Below are positions 47,310-56,489 of a stretch of DNA of 64,000 nucleotides, piece by piece (position 1 is the stretch's first letter; the number at the start of each line of letters is the position of its first letter). The notes under the pieces are model-generated. The model was given only the letters and a program-made list of their open reading frames with translations, did no database searches and had not been told where the DNA came from. The stretch spans positions 84,153 to 148,152 of the forward strand of contig NZ_FXTU01000007.1 of the NCBI RefSeq assembly GCF_900182735.1, in the 5' to 3' direction. Made by a program: the position numbers and the translations under genes. This DNA comes from Laceyella tengchongensis. Lineage in GTDB: Bacteria; Bacillota; Bacilli; Thermoactinomycetales; Thermoactinomycetaceae.

Positions 47310-47393
47310 AACTGCGTTAACCTCCTCATTGAATCAATCTCTTTATAGAAAACCAATCAACGGGCCTTAGCTAACGGGGCCGAACAGCGGGAA

Positions 47394-47437
47394 CGGGTCT
47401 TGCCAGGCACAATTGATGTCATGCCTGGCAAGACCCG
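47394..47437. repeat. Perfect 16-bp inverted repeat between lepB and tatD
   Basis: CGGGTCTTGCCAGGCA (47394-47409) and its exact complement (47422-47437) around a 12-base loop. On the plus strand the hairpin is followed by CCTTCTAATTTTT; on the minus strand, the direction of all neighbours, there is no T-run. It may be an RNA stability or processing hairpin. Confidence 0.85.
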
Positions 47438-47474
47438 CCTTCTAATTTTTCACCGCGATGGCCACGAGCCGGCG

Positions 47475-48065
47475 TCAATGCGCCAAACTTGTCGTCGCTG
47501 GCGCCTTAGGGTCCGCGGTTGCCACCGGATCTCCCGGCAAGAGGCGCATCCGCTTCACCGGCAAAACCACGACATCGGCGCGGCCCACGATCTCATTCAG
47601 TGATACCGGCCCGATCATGCGGCTATCTTTGCTGTTGTTGCGATTGTCTCCCATCACATACAAAGAATTGGCGGGAACGGTAGTGGGTTTATAGTTCGTT
47701 CCTTCGTTCATCGGCCCGTTAATGTAAGGCTCGTTCAACGCGATACCATTACGGTAAACCTTGCCGTCTTTAATTTCGATCCGGTCCCCCGGCAATCCGA
47801 TCACCCGCTTGATGAAATCCCGTTCCTCCGCAGTGTGGAAGACAACGATATCACCATACTCCGGCGTGCTGACCCGATAGATCCATTTGTTTACAATCAG
47901 CAACTCTTCCCCATCTAGGGTCGGTTCCATCGAAGCCCCATGCACTTCATACGGGGCAAATAAAAACGTGCGGATAACCACGGCGATGACGACGGCCACC
48001 AAGATGGCAGCAATCCATTCCAATACGGTCATCCAAGAATTGGACGAGCTTTTGGTCTCTGACAT
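47475..48065 (-). CDS. lepB: Type I signal peptidase (second of a tandem pair)
   Basis: Cleaves signal peptides of exported proteins. 196 residues: one N-terminal TM (VLEWIAAILVAVVIAVVIRT), catalytic Ser in HGASMEPTL (box B), Lys in RDFIKRVIGLPGDRIE (box D) and box E VMGDNRNNSKDSRMIG. The Pro/Ala-rich tail is unusual. ATG at 48065 has AGGAGGG just upstream. The two copies differ mostly in termini. Confidence 0.93.
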   Translation of the reverse strand: MSETKSSSNSWMTVLEWIAAILVAVVIAVVIRTFLFAPYEVHGASMEPTLDGEELLIVNKWIYRVSTPEYGDIVVFHTAEERDFIKRVIGLPGDRIEIKDGKVYRNGIALNEPYINGPMNEGTNYKPTTVPANSLYVMGDNRNNSKDSRMIGPVSLNEIVGRADVVVLPVKRMRLLPGDPVATADPKAPATTSLAH

Positions 48066-48115
48066 TCATAGCCCTCCTGTAACCAGTTCTGGCGCATGTT
48101 CGTTCTGGTTTGCGG

Positions 48116-48667
48116 TCAGCGGGAGCCGACGGCCTCTTGTCCCGTGAGTAACTTGGTATGTTTGATCGGCAACACAACCACATCGGCGCGGCCCACCACC
48201 CGCGACAGCGGAATAGCTCCCAGATCGCGGCTGTCCCTGCTGTTTTCACGATTGTCACCCAACACGTATAGCGAACCCTTCGGAACCACGGTCGTCCGGG
48301 CATCGTCCCGGGTGTATGTCGTCCCTTGGATATAAGGCTCGTTCAGCATCTTTCCGTTTCGATACACCTTGCCTTTCTTGATCTCAATCCGGTCTCCCGG
48401 CAAACCGATCACTCGCTTGATGAAGTCGCGCCCTTCTTCGGCATGAAACACGACAATATCTCCATAAGCTGGTTCATGCATGCGATACGACCATTTGTTC
48501 ACGATGATTTTCTCGTCATTTATCAATGTGGGTTCCATCGATGCGCCATGCACATCATAAGGACTAAACAGGAAAACCCGAATAATCCCGGCGATCACCA
48601 GCGATACGGCAATGGTGCCCACCCACTCAAAGGTGGATCGAACCGCAGATGAGCTTTTCTTAATCAT
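48116..48667 (-). CDS. lepB: Type I signal peptidase (first of a tandem pair)
   Basis: 183 residues with TM FEWVGTIAVSLVIAGIIRVF, Ser in HGASMEPTL, Lys in RDFIKRVIGLPGDRIE and VLGDNRENSRDSRDLG. AAGGAGG lies 5 bases before the ATG at 48667; the frame can be read to 48817 but without a ribosome site. 50 bases separate the two copies. Signal peptidases do not occur at this point in B. subtilis, so the pair is an insertion into the conserved order. Confidence 0.93.
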   Translation of the reverse strand: MIKKSSSAVRSTFEWVGTIAVSLVIAGIIRVFLFSPYDVHGASMEPTLINDEKIIVNKWSYRMHEPAYGDIVVFHAEEGRDFIKRVIGLPGDRIEIKKGKVYRNGKMLNEPYIQGTTYTRDDARTTVVPKGSLYVLGDNRENSRDSRDLGAIPLSRVVGRADVVVLPIKHTKLLTGQEAVGSR

Positions 48668-48848
48668 TGTGACCTCCTTATCCAAGCGAAAATCTTGCAA
48701 GGGCATGTAGGCTGATCGGTGGAAGCCGCCCCCTTTCCCTAATGGGACGATGAACGAGCAAAAGAAGGGGGTCACCGGTATTCGGCACGGGAACCTGACC
48801 GTGTCCGATTGCAGCACCGAAACGGCGGTTCCCCCCGCTAGATTCGGT

Positions 48849-50828
48849 CTACTTCACTTTGGAGCCGTTAGAAATATCGCCCGACACAGTCGCTAGCACC
48901 AAGCGATCTCCTTGAGAAGCCGCCAAAATCATGCCTTGGGACAGCTCGCCGCGCAGTTTGACCGGCTTCAAATTCGTTACGCAAATCACCTTTTGCCCCA
49001 CCAACTCTTCCGGACGGTAATGCTCGGCAATGCCCGAAACCACTTGCCGTTTCTCTTCTCCCAAATCGAGTTGCAACTTCAACAGGCGATCCGCTTTAGG
49101 CACGCGATCCGCTGCGACAACTTCCGCCACCCGTAAATCTACTTTGCCAAAATCTTCGATGCCAATGATTCCTTCCATCTCTTTTTGTTCCTCCCGTTTT
49201 GCCTCTTTTTGTTTTGTGTTCCGATCCTCTGCGGCCGGAGTTGCTGAAGTGGTCATCCGATAAATGGCTTCAATCTCCTCTTTCGCATCCAAGCGCGGGA
49301 AAATCGGATTTCCTTTTTTCGTTTGGGTTCCCGGACGCAATCCGCCAAACGCGGCCAAGCTTTCCCATGAAGTCTGTGGGCCTTCTTCCAAGCCCAATTG
49401 CGCCCACATCTTGGACGGGGTTTGCGTCATGAACGGCTGGATCATGATGCTGACCATTCTCAGCACCTCAAGCAGATGATATAGCACTGAACCGAGGAGA
49501 TGGTGCTTGCCTGGATCTTTAGCCAAGTTCCACGGCTGGGTTTGTTCGATGTACCGGTTCCCTGCCCGTACCAACTCCCAAATGGCGGTAGCGGCAACAG
49601 AGAATTGGAATTTATCCATCTCCGCTTCCACACGCTTGACCGTATTCAGCGCCAACTCCCGGAACGCCTCGTCGTATTCCGTAGCGCCTTCGACCATCTC
49701 CGGCACAACCCCTTGATGGTACTTTTCAACCATGGTCAAGGTGCGGTGCAATAGATTTCCCAAATCATTGGCCAAATCGGCATTCAGCCGTTCCACAAAC
49801 GCTTCTGGGGTGAAAACGCCATCCGATCCAAACGGCACTTCTCTCATCAGGAAATAACGCATTGCATCCAAACCAAACCGCTCAATCAACGGAACTGGAT
49901 CAATCACGTTTCCTTTGGATTTGGACATCTTCTCCCCTTGCACCAAAATCCACCCATGGGCGAACACTTTCTTTGGCAACGGCAGACCGAGCGCCATCAA
50001 AAAGATGGGCCAATAAATGGTGTGAAAGCGAACAATCTCTTTCCCAACCAAGTGCACATCCGCTGGCCAATATTTCTTATACTTAGCGTCATCGCCAACG
50101 CCGTACCCCAGCGCAGAAATGTAATTGGTCAACGCATCCAACCACACGTAAACGACATGCTCAGGATCGTCCGGCACTTTGATGCCCCAATCAAACGTGG
50201 TGCGAGAAATGCTCAAGTCTTCCAAGCCGGGTTTGATGAAGTTTTGGATCATCTCGTTTTTACGGGATTCCGGCTCAATGAAACCGGGATTCTCCTCATA
50301 GAAACGCAACAGGCGGTCGGCGTATTTGTTCATGCGGAAGAAGTAACTCTTCTCTTTGATTTTGCTAATGGGGCGGCCGCAGTCAGGACAAAGCCCATCC
50401 TGGACTTGCCGGTCCGTGAAAAACGCTTCGTCGTCCACACAATACCAGCCTTCATACTCACCGAGGTAAATATCTCCCTGCTCCAACAGTTGCTTGAAGA
50501 TTTTTTGTACGACTCGCTTATGGCGCTCATCGGTGGTGCGGATGAAATCGTCATAAGAGATGTCGAGCTTTTTCCACAACTCTTTAATACCCGCAACGAT
50601 CTCATCAACAAACGCTTTCGGTGTTTTGCCTTCTGCTTGTGCCTTTTTCTGGATTTTCTGACCATGTTCATCCGTGCCGGTCAAGTACATGACGTCGAAA
50701 CCCCGAAGTCGTTTGTACCTAGCGATCACATCTCCAGCTACAGTAGTGTAAGCATGACCGATATGTAGTTTGGCACTTGGGTAATAGATGGGTGTCGTAA
50801 GGTAAAAGGTTTGTTTCTGTTCACTCAC
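48849..50828 (-). CDS. metS: Methionyl-tRNA synthetase
   Basis: 659 residues: class I core with HIGH (residues 22-25) and KMSKSKGNV, and the C-terminal EMAPII-like tRNA-binding domain (DLRVAEVVAADRVPKADRLL). The zinc knuckle region has YCVDDEAF and CPDC, so one of four cysteines is missing. Start is GTG at 50828 with AAAGGAG 10 bases upstream; the longer frame runs into the T-box terminator. Confidence 0.95.
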   Translation of the reverse strand: MSEQKQTFYLTTPIYYPSAKLHIGHAYTTVAGDVIARYKRLRGFDVMYLTGTDEHGQKIQKKAQAEGKTPKAFVDEIVAGIKELWKKLDISYDDFIRTTDERHKRVVQKIFKQLLEQGDIYLGEYEGWYCVDDEAFFTDRQVQDGLCPDCGRPISKIKEKSYFFRMNKYADRLLRFYEENPGFIEPESRKNEMIQNFIKPGLEDLSISRTTFDWGIKVPDDPEHVVYVWLDALTNYISALGYGVGDDAKYKKYWPADVHLVGKEIVRFHTIYWPIFLMALGLPLPKKVFAHGWILVQGEKMSKSKGNVIDPVPLIERFGLDAMRYFLMREVPFGSDGVFTPEAFVERLNADLANDLGNLLHRTLTMVEKYHQGVVPEMVEGATEYDEAFRELALNTVKRVEAEMDKFQFSVAATAIWELVRAGNRYIEQTQPWNLAKDPGKHHLLGSVLYHLLEVLRMVSIMIQPFMTQTPSKMWAQLGLEEGPQTSWESLAAFGGLRPGTQTKKGNPIFPRLDAKEEIEAIYRMTTSATPAAEDRNTKQKEAKREEQKEMEGIIGIEDFGKVDLRVAEVVAADRVPKADRLLKLQLDLGEEKRQVVSGIAEHYRPEELVGQKVICVTNLKPVKLRGELSQGMILAASQGDRLVLATVSGDISNGSKVK

Positions 50829-50857
50829 TTTTTCCCCGCTCCTTTCAAATACAATAT

Positions 50858-51134
50858 AAAAAATCCCGCCCACATAGTTGGGGCGAGATTGTTTCACGCG
50901 GTACCACCCAATTTCAGCGTCGCCTAACAAGCATGGCGATGCCCTCATTCAAAACCCCTAACGCGGGTTCACGTTCTTTCCTACTCTGATCAGCATTTCA
51001 GAAAGAATTCTCCAGGGCCATCTTCATTAGCTTCGGCTATGCTGGCTTTCACCTGATCCAGCTCTCTGGCGATAGCACCCACTAACTACTCTTCCCCTTC
51101 ACAGAAGCTCATAGGTATACGAACTTTTCGCACT
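50858..51134 (-). promoter_or_regulatory. Methionine-type T-box riboswitch of metS
   Basis: The minus strand has the T-box core GGGTGGTACCGCG (50897-50909) and then a terminator with stem TCTCGCCC/GGGCGGGA and six T (50858-50888). Upstream is a long stem I with AGAGAGC and GAAAGCCAGC elements; ATG at 51019-51021, in the context TGAAGATGGCC, is the likely specifier. The UGGN base is T, pairing with the A73 of tRNA-Met. Confidence 0.92.
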
Positions 51135-51139
51135 TCACT

Positions 51140-51169
51140 ATTATACATCATTCTATTTCGGCCGCTCAA
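51140..51169 (-). promoter_or_regulatory. metS promoter
   Basis: Minus strand TTGAGC (51164-51169), 18-base spacer, TATAAT (51140-51145), right before the T-box leader. Confidence 0.8.
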
Positions 51170-51258
51170 GCATCGACACAATTAGTTTAACCGTTCTGTT
51201 GGTTTTTTATTACATTTTTTCTGTAACCTGATGCCTGACTACGTCCCCCGCTGCTTCC

Positions 51259-53097
51259 CTAACGGCGGTCGTAACGCACCGCAAACGGAGTTTCATGCTT
51301 TTTCAGTTTGCCGTCCCGTGCTAGCCGCTCCAATTCTTGTTTCAATCGAGTCACATCCCAAGAAAGACCACACTCCCGGTTCACCAGGGTCACGGTGGGC
51401 ACCAAATCCGTTTCAAACACAGGCAAGGCTTCCAGCAGACAGGAAACCACTTTGTCATCTTGGGCTTCAGCGAATTGCTTCAGTTCATCAAACGGATTGG
51501 ACAAGTGTGGGCTACGGGTGTAAGCACAACGCACACGGATGAAGATGGTACGCCCAAACACCGCCGAAGAGACAAAGGTGTCTCCAGAACGGAGGTACGG
51601 TAGCCGTTTGCCCTCCTCCGGGGTCAAATCGGTCTCTTCCCGCAACGTGGCGATATCGGTACCCCTGACCGTCCGGAAGACAAACTTGGTGTTGAGCTGG
51701 GCAGTGATCGTCTCATCCAACAGCGTGGGCCGTTGTGTGGCCAACACAAGAAACACCCCGTATTTTCTTCCTTCCTGTGCAATTTCCTTTAAAATGGATT
51801 TGGCCGGAGAATCCAGCGCTTTGGGGGCGAAGTTATGCGCTTCGTCAGTCACCACCACAAATGGGGGAAAGAAACGCCCCTCTTCCCCGTTCATTCTAGC
51901 ATCTTTGTATTCACGCCGTTTGCGGTAGAGGGAGCCGATCACATACGTGGCAAACACTTGCAACACCCATGTGCTTCCTTGCACCACCACCAGCTTCCCT
52001 TGCTCCAAGCCCCGTTCGATCGCTCGGATATCTTGTTGGAACAATCCCGCTTTTTCCAAGCGTTGCAACCGCCAATGAACTCCTTTGACAGAGGACGGCG
52101 GCAAAGTGCCAAACTGATTTAACAACTTTTTGAGGTCATGAATCCGCTGGACATCGGTAGGAGTGAGTTCGGGATTCTGCAACTGGCGGTCAAGCCCCTG
52201 TTTGCCCTCTTCCAACGCCTGTACCAAGTTGCTAACGCGGTCGCTAAACGAGATAAAGGAATCGCGTTTGCGGTGTAACATCTGAATGACATTGACCATG
52301 GCGTCTGACAATTGGCTTCCAGCGGCCCCCAACAATTCTGTCACATCACGGGTCGACAGATCCGAGAAAGAGATCCCAACATCGCGCCCAATTTGCACCG
52401 CAGTATAGCAATCGGTAAATTGGATCCCTTTGTCTTCCATTCCCGGGGTGCGCTCACTGAAATCCATTTCAAAATGGGGATCGAATACCATCGTGGGAAT
52501 CCGTAGCTTCATCAGTTCCTCCAACATCACCCGCAACCCAAACGACTTACCCGAACCCGATCCGCCAAACACCCCAATATGCGGATATTGCTGCATCGTC
52601 TTAATGTCGAAAATGAAAGGAACCCCCCATTGTGGACGGAGTTGCCCTTGTTCCATAATCATAACCTGGTCTTTCAAATCTGGAGAGATGGTGGCCCCCA
52701 TCGACTCCGTTCCCCGAATCTCTCCTAACAGCATCCCTTCTTCCGGGGAGGATTTCACCAACAGGCTCCGCACCTCTTCAAACTTCGGCAATCGAACCGC
52801 ACAACCCGTCCGCACCGGATGGGGGGCTTCCTCGTATAGCCGCAATTTCGCCAGATTGATTTCATCCGACTCGATGTCATATCCGATTTGTTCCAACGTT
52901 TGGATCACTTGAGCATCGACCAAAGACTTATCCAAACCCATGGGTATCAAGCGGTTGTAAGACATCGATTCGACCACTTCACCCCGCGGATAATCCAACT
53001 GCGCATCTTCAACGACCAAAATCTCATTGATGCGAAACTTGCGATCCCGCGATACGATATAAACTTCTTGTTGTGTGGTTACGCCTACAACTTGCAT
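51259..53097 (-). CDS. HerA-type DNA translocase ATPase
   Basis: 612-residue FtsK/HerA-superfamily ATPase: N-terminal HAS-barrel region (residues 1-60), Walker A GVFGGSGSGKSFGLR (175-189), Walker B PPFVVVTDEAHNFAPKA near 403-419, and the C-terminal LATQRPTLLDETITAQLNTK sensor region. HerA pumps DNA to the NurA nuclease in archaeal end resection. Here nurA is 18 bases upstream. The bacterial pair's role is less clear: repair or defence are possible. Confidence 0.88.
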   Translation of the reverse strand: MQVVGVTTQQEVYIVSRDRKFRINEILVVEDAQLDYPRGEVVESMSYNRLIPMGLDKSLVDAQVIQTLEQIGYDIESDEINLAKLRLYEEAPHPVRTGCAVRLPKFEEVRSLLVKSSPEEGMLLGEIRGTESMGATISPDLKDQVMIMEQGQLRPQWGVPFIFDIKTMQQYPHIGVFGGSGSGKSFGLRVMLEELMKLRIPTMVFDPHFEMDFSERTPGMEDKGIQFTDCYTAVQIGRDVGISFSDLSTRDVTELLGAAGSQLSDAMVNVIQMLHRKRDSFISFSDRVSNLVQALEEGKQGLDRQLQNPELTPTDVQRIHDLKKLLNQFGTLPPSSVKGVHWRLQRLEKAGLFQQDIRAIERGLEQGKLVVVQGSTWVLQVFATYVIGSLYRKRREYKDARMNGEEGRFFPPFVVVTDEAHNFAPKALDSPAKSILKEIAQEGRKYGVFLVLATQRPTLLDETITAQLNTKFVFRTVRGTDIATLREETDLTPEEGKRLPYLRSGDTFVSSAVFGRTIFIRVRCAYTRSPHLSNPFDELKQFAEAQDDKVVSCLLEALPVFETDLVPTVTLVNRECGLSWDVTRLKQELERLARDGKLKKHETPFAVRYDRR

Positions 53098-53115
53098 CGA
53101 CTTCTCCCTCTCCTT

Positions 53116-54069
53116 CTAAATCATGCGGTCACTTCGCTTCATCGACAACAAACGGTGCCGCAAATCGGCGTCAATATATTGTTCCACCATCGTCTCCACC
53201 AATGGATTGGTCACCCGCACCTGATTGTCCACAATATCCAACCAAAACGGGATGCCACGTCCTTGTTCCGGCGTCAAGCTATAAATCAGCCTGACCAGAG
53301 CCAGCCGCTCCTTTCCTTGCGACATTAAGCCGTCCAGTCCGATCGGTTGCGGACTCCGAGATGAGCGAAACGCCATTTTCCACATCTGGCTCCCCGCCGG
53401 GCTCCACCCTTCCCACTCAAACGCTTCACCCGGTTTCAGTACACCGTACAGCAAATCGCGGTCCGACCAAGCAGAATACTCCGGAAACAACTCGCGCACC
53501 AATCCCCTTGTGCCAATCTCTTCCGATACCCCGATCATGAGCGTGCCCTTTTCCTCAGCCAACTGGGCCAAGCGTTCCCAACTTTCAGCGTCATCGATCC
53601 AGAAATGGAGAAGCGACCCATCCATTAACACCACACGCGGTTCCCATTCTAACACAGCCTCCCGCGCCACTTTTAATTCCAATTGCGACAAGAGCGTCCC
53701 CCGCTTTTTGGCTTCTCTGGCTGCTTGTCCATCCCCGGCCTCTTCTTCTTCCAACAGCGGCGTGTATACGTCAGCGGCCCACTTTTCTTCCCCTCGCGTA
53801 CCCTTGGCCAAGGCCTGAAACACAGACAGGGTTCGCATTTGTGAACCTTTGGTGGAGTTGACTGAACCATCTACCCCGATCAAGGCTCCCCCTTGCAAAA
53901 AATCGCGCAATTCCCCGTCAGGCCATTTATCAATCTGGTGGAATGTGCCCACTTTGTGCAATCGCTCCCTAATTTTGTGCTCATCAAATGCCTCTTCGGG
54001 ATAAAGGGCCCGTAGCGATTGGTTCAATTTCTTCAATTTTTCTTTCAGTTCTTCTGAGACCGGCAACAT
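53116..54069 (-). CDS. nurA: NurA-domain nuclease
   Basis: 317 residues of RNase H-fold NurA family: first metal Asp in LIGVDGSVNSTKGSQM (near 67), second in RVVLMDGSLLHFWID (near 149), and GVSEEIGTRGLVRELF. AGGAGGG lies 7 bases before the ATG. First gene of a two-gene unit with herA; transcribed away from abrB. A TTGACA with imperfect -10 occurs near 54190-54215 on the minus strand. Confidence 0.87.
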   Translation of the reverse strand: MLPVSEELKEKLKKLNQSLRALYPEEAFDEHKIRERLHKVGTFHQIDKWPDGELRDFLQGGALIGVDGSVNSTKGSQMRTLSVFQALAKGTRGEEKWAADVYTPLLEEEEAGDGQAAREAKKRGTLLSQLELKVAREAVLEWEPRVVLMDGSLLHFWIDDAESWERLAQLAEEKGTLMIGVSEEIGTRGLVRELFPEYSAWSDRDLLYGVLKPGEAFEWEGWSPAGSQMWKMAFRSSRSPQPIGLDGLMSQGKERLALVRLIYSLTPEQGRGIPFWLDIVDNQVRVTNPLVETMVEQYIDADLRHRLLSMKRSDRMI

Positions 54070-54272
54070 TCCGCATCCCTCCTATCCTCTATTGTTGAGC
54101 ATGATTCCAGCGAAGGCAACCGATTTTTCCCATCAACTATCTGCTCCACCACACAAATGCAACTATTTATATTGTCAATACATTTCATACCAATGTAAAA
54201 CTTTTTCGCTGTCAAATGTAACATATCAATTAACATGATTAAGGAATTTTCTATAAAAATCCTCTTATTATA

Positions 54273-54301
54273 TTGACTGTTATGGGAATGGTTGGTATGA
54301 T
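54273..54301 (+). promoter_or_regulatory. abrB promoter
   Basis: Plus strand TTGACT (54273-54278), 17-base spacer, TATGAT (54296-54301), 87 bases before the abrB start codon. Confidence 0.85.
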
Positions 54302-54309
54302 GAACTTAG

Positions 54310-54335
54310 CGTCAATGTCGAAATTTGACGTCAAT
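54310..54335 (+). promoter_or_regulatory. Spo0A box and repeated CGTCAAT downstream of the abrB promoter
   Basis: A perfect 0A box TGTCGAA at 54316-54322 lies about 10 bases after the expected transcription start. CGTCAAT occurs at 54310-54316 and 54329-54335, 19 bases apart, and TTGACGTCAA (54325-54334) is a perfect palindrome. Spo0A represses abrB from just such a downstream location in B. subtilis. Confidence 0.7.
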
Positions 54336-54387
54336 TTACAGATAAAAAAACCAAAACCAAACACCAAAGCTGAGAGGGGATTCAAAC

Positions 54388-54660
54388 ATGTTGAAATCCA
54401 CAGGCATCGTACGCAAGGTTGACGAATTGGGTCGTGTGGTGATTCCGATCGAATTGCGTCGAACCTTAGGAATCGGCGAAAAAGACGCCTTAGAAATCTA
54501 TGTTGACGGTGAAAGAATCGTCCTTAAAAAATATGAGCCGGCTTGCATTTTCTCCGGTGAAGTTGATGAAACCATCCGCTACAAAAACAAAGTAGTCAGC
54601 AAGAAATGTGTAGAAGAGATGTATCTTATGATTAAAGGTGAAAAAGTGACGGTTGAATAA
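54388..54660 (+). CDS. abrB: Transition-state regulator AbrB
   Basis: Repressor of post-exponential genes. 90 residues: the DNA-binding domain MLKSTGIVRKVDELGRVVIP and LRRTLGIGEKDALEIYVDGE is almost identical to B. subtilis AbrB; the C-terminal multimerisation part differs. AGAGGGG lies about 8 bases before the ATG. It is the only confident protein gene on the plus strand, and it is divergent from nurA. Confidence 0.96.
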   Translation: MLKSTGIVRKVDELGRVVIPIELRRTLGIGEKDALEIYVDGERIVLKKYEPACIFSGEVDETIRYKNKVVSKKCVEEMYLMIKGEKVTVE

Positions 54661-54842
54661 TCTTATCCCTTAAACAAAATATTTCTCCATTCTCTCATGC
54701 ATTTCATGTTGATACAAGCTACACAACCTTATACATAACAGACATCCCGCATGGGAAATGGCTTAGTTCATACTAAGACGAAATTCTAAATATTAAACCA
54801 ATTCATGTCGCATTGACATAGCGGGTTCAATCGACATACAAG

Positions 54843-54886
54843 GCGAGATCGCTTGGGAAAGGGCGGTCTCGCTTTTGTTTTCTTTT
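54843..54886 (+). terminator. abrB terminator
   Basis: Ten-bp stem GCGAGATCGC/GCGGTCTCGC (one G-T pair) with a 10-base loop, then TTTTGTTTTCTTTT on the plus strand, about 180 bases after abrB. The 180 bases between hold no gene. Confidence 0.82.
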
Positions 54887-54950
54887 CCTAGTGATCGCCT
54901 CGTCGCGCATAAAATGAGCGGAAAACGGGTTTCATCGCGAGCCTTCGACA

Positions 54951-54987
54951 AACGACAGGGACCCCTCCCACTAGGAAAGAGTCCCTG
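54951..54987 (-). terminator. Weak terminator after the PTS gene
   Basis: Perfect 7-bp stem CAGGGAC/GTCCCTG with an 18-base loop containing a smaller pairing; the minus-strand tail TCGTTTG is poor in T. Confidence 0.5.
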
Positions 54988-54999
54988 CCCGGTGATTGA

Positions 55000-56454
55000 T
55001 TACCCTTGTTCGATGATTTTTTTGATTTGGTCCTTTAACAGCTCCGATTTCGTGCCAAACACTGCTTGGAAGTTGCCTTTGCCGACTTGCACGACACCTG
55101 CTGCCCCTAGCTTTTTCAGCTGATCCTGATCCAATTTGCTTTCATCTTTCACCGTCATGCGCAAACGAGTTGTGCAGGCGTCCAACTTCTCAATGTTTTC
55201 CTTGCCGCCGATCGCTTGCAACACGTTTTGCGCCAACTCATCATCACCAACCGGGGCGGAAGCTGGACGCGCTTCATCCTCTTGCGCCTCTAGTTCTTCA
55301 CGCCCTGGGGTTCTTAAATTGAACACACGAATCAGCACCCGGAACAGCACATAATAGATCACCGCATACACCAAGCCCACGCCAAACAGCAACCATGGCT
55401 TGGTGGCTAGATTCATGTTCAGGAAGAAGTCGATGGCCCCCGCCGAGAAGGTAAACCCGTGCTTGATACCCAAGGCGGTTACAACAGCCATCGACACCCC
55501 GGTCAAAATGGCGTGCACCACATACAACAGCGGCGCCACAAACATAAATGAGAATTCAATCGGTTCGGTGATCCCCGTCAGAAACGCCGTCAACGCCGCA
55601 CTGATCAAAACACCAGACGCCAGTTTACGTTGCGATTTTTTCGCTTCGTGAATCATCGCCAAACATGCCGCAGGCAGACCAAACATCAGTACCGGATAGA
55701 AGCCTGTCATAAAGAGACCTGCTGTTTTGTCCCCTGCGAAGAACCGGGTCAAGTCCCCCGTCACCGTTTTGCCAGCTTCGGTCACAAACTCACCGATGTT
55801 GAACCACACCAAGGAGTTTAAGATATGGTGCAAACCAAACAGGATCAAAAGACGGTTTAGCAAACCGTAAACAAACGACCCAATGGAACCCTGTGCGATC
55901 ATCCAATTGCCGATCGCGCTGATCACCCCTTGCACAGCGGGCCAAATGAATAAAAACAAAATCCCCATGGCCACCATGATAAATGAGGTGACAATCGGCA
56001 CAAAGCGTTTGCCGCCAAAAAATTGGAGCCAATCGGGCAGTTTGATATCATGATAACGGTTATAAAGGCCTGCAGAAATCAATCCTGTGATAATGCCGCC
56101 CAACACACCCGTGTCCAGTTTCAACTCTTCCGTGCTACCGAGATCGACGATCTGCTTCATCACGAAATATCCCACTACTGCTGCTAATGCCGCCGCGCCC
56201 GCACTTTCTGTCAATCCCAAAGCAACCCCTACCGCAAACAAGATCGGCAGGTTGTCAAAAATCGCTCCGCCACCTTTGGCCATAATTTCACCAATACGGA
56301 AAATCATGGTCCCTTTGGCGAAATAAGCTGGGTCACTCAGCAACGCGCCGAAGCGGAGCAACAGACCGGCTGCCGGCAATACAGCGATAGGCAGCATCAG
56401 TGACCGGCCAATGCGTTGCAAGAATCCCAATACACTTCCACTGTTCTTGCTCAA
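55000..56454 (-). CDS. nagE: PTS EIICB, N-acetylglucosamine-type transporter
   Basis: Imports and phosphorylates an amino sugar or glucose. 484 residues: about ten TM helices (EIIC), GITEPIEFSFMFVAPLLYVV, HGFTFSAGAIDFFLNMNLAT, and a C-terminal EIIB domain with phospho-Cys in DACTTRLRMTVKD. GDLTRFFAGDKTAGLFMTGF and HGFTFSAGAID resemble NagE/NagP rather than PtsG. Start is TTG at 56454, GGAGG 8 bases upstream. No EIIA domain is fused, so a general EIIA must serve. The upstream NagR-like operator supports GlcNAc specificity. Confidence 0.88.
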   Translation of the reverse strand: MSKNSGSVLGFLQRIGRSLMLPIAVLPAAGLLLRFGALLSDPAYFAKGTMIFRIGEIMAKGGGAIFDNLPILFAVGVALGLTESAGAAALAAVVGYFVMKQIVDLGSTEELKLDTGVLGGIITGLISAGLYNRYHDIKLPDWLQFFGGKRFVPIVTSFIMVAMGILFLFIWPAVQGVISAIGNWMIAQGSIGSFVYGLLNRLLILFGLHHILNSLVWFNIGEFVTEAGKTVTGDLTRFFAGDKTAGLFMTGFYPVLMFGLPAACLAMIHEAKKSQRKLASGVLISAALTAFLTGITEPIEFSFMFVAPLLYVVHAILTGVSMAVVTALGIKHGFTFSAGAIDFFLNMNLATKPWLLFGVGLVYAVIYYVLFRVLIRVFNLRTPGREELEAQEDEARPASAPVGDDELAQNVLQAIGGKENIEKLDACTTRLRMTVKDESKLDQDQLKKLGAAGVVQVGKGNFQAVFGTKSELLKDQIKKIIEQG

Positions 56455-56489
56455 TCCAAACACCTCCAATAAGGAATGATTACAACAAA

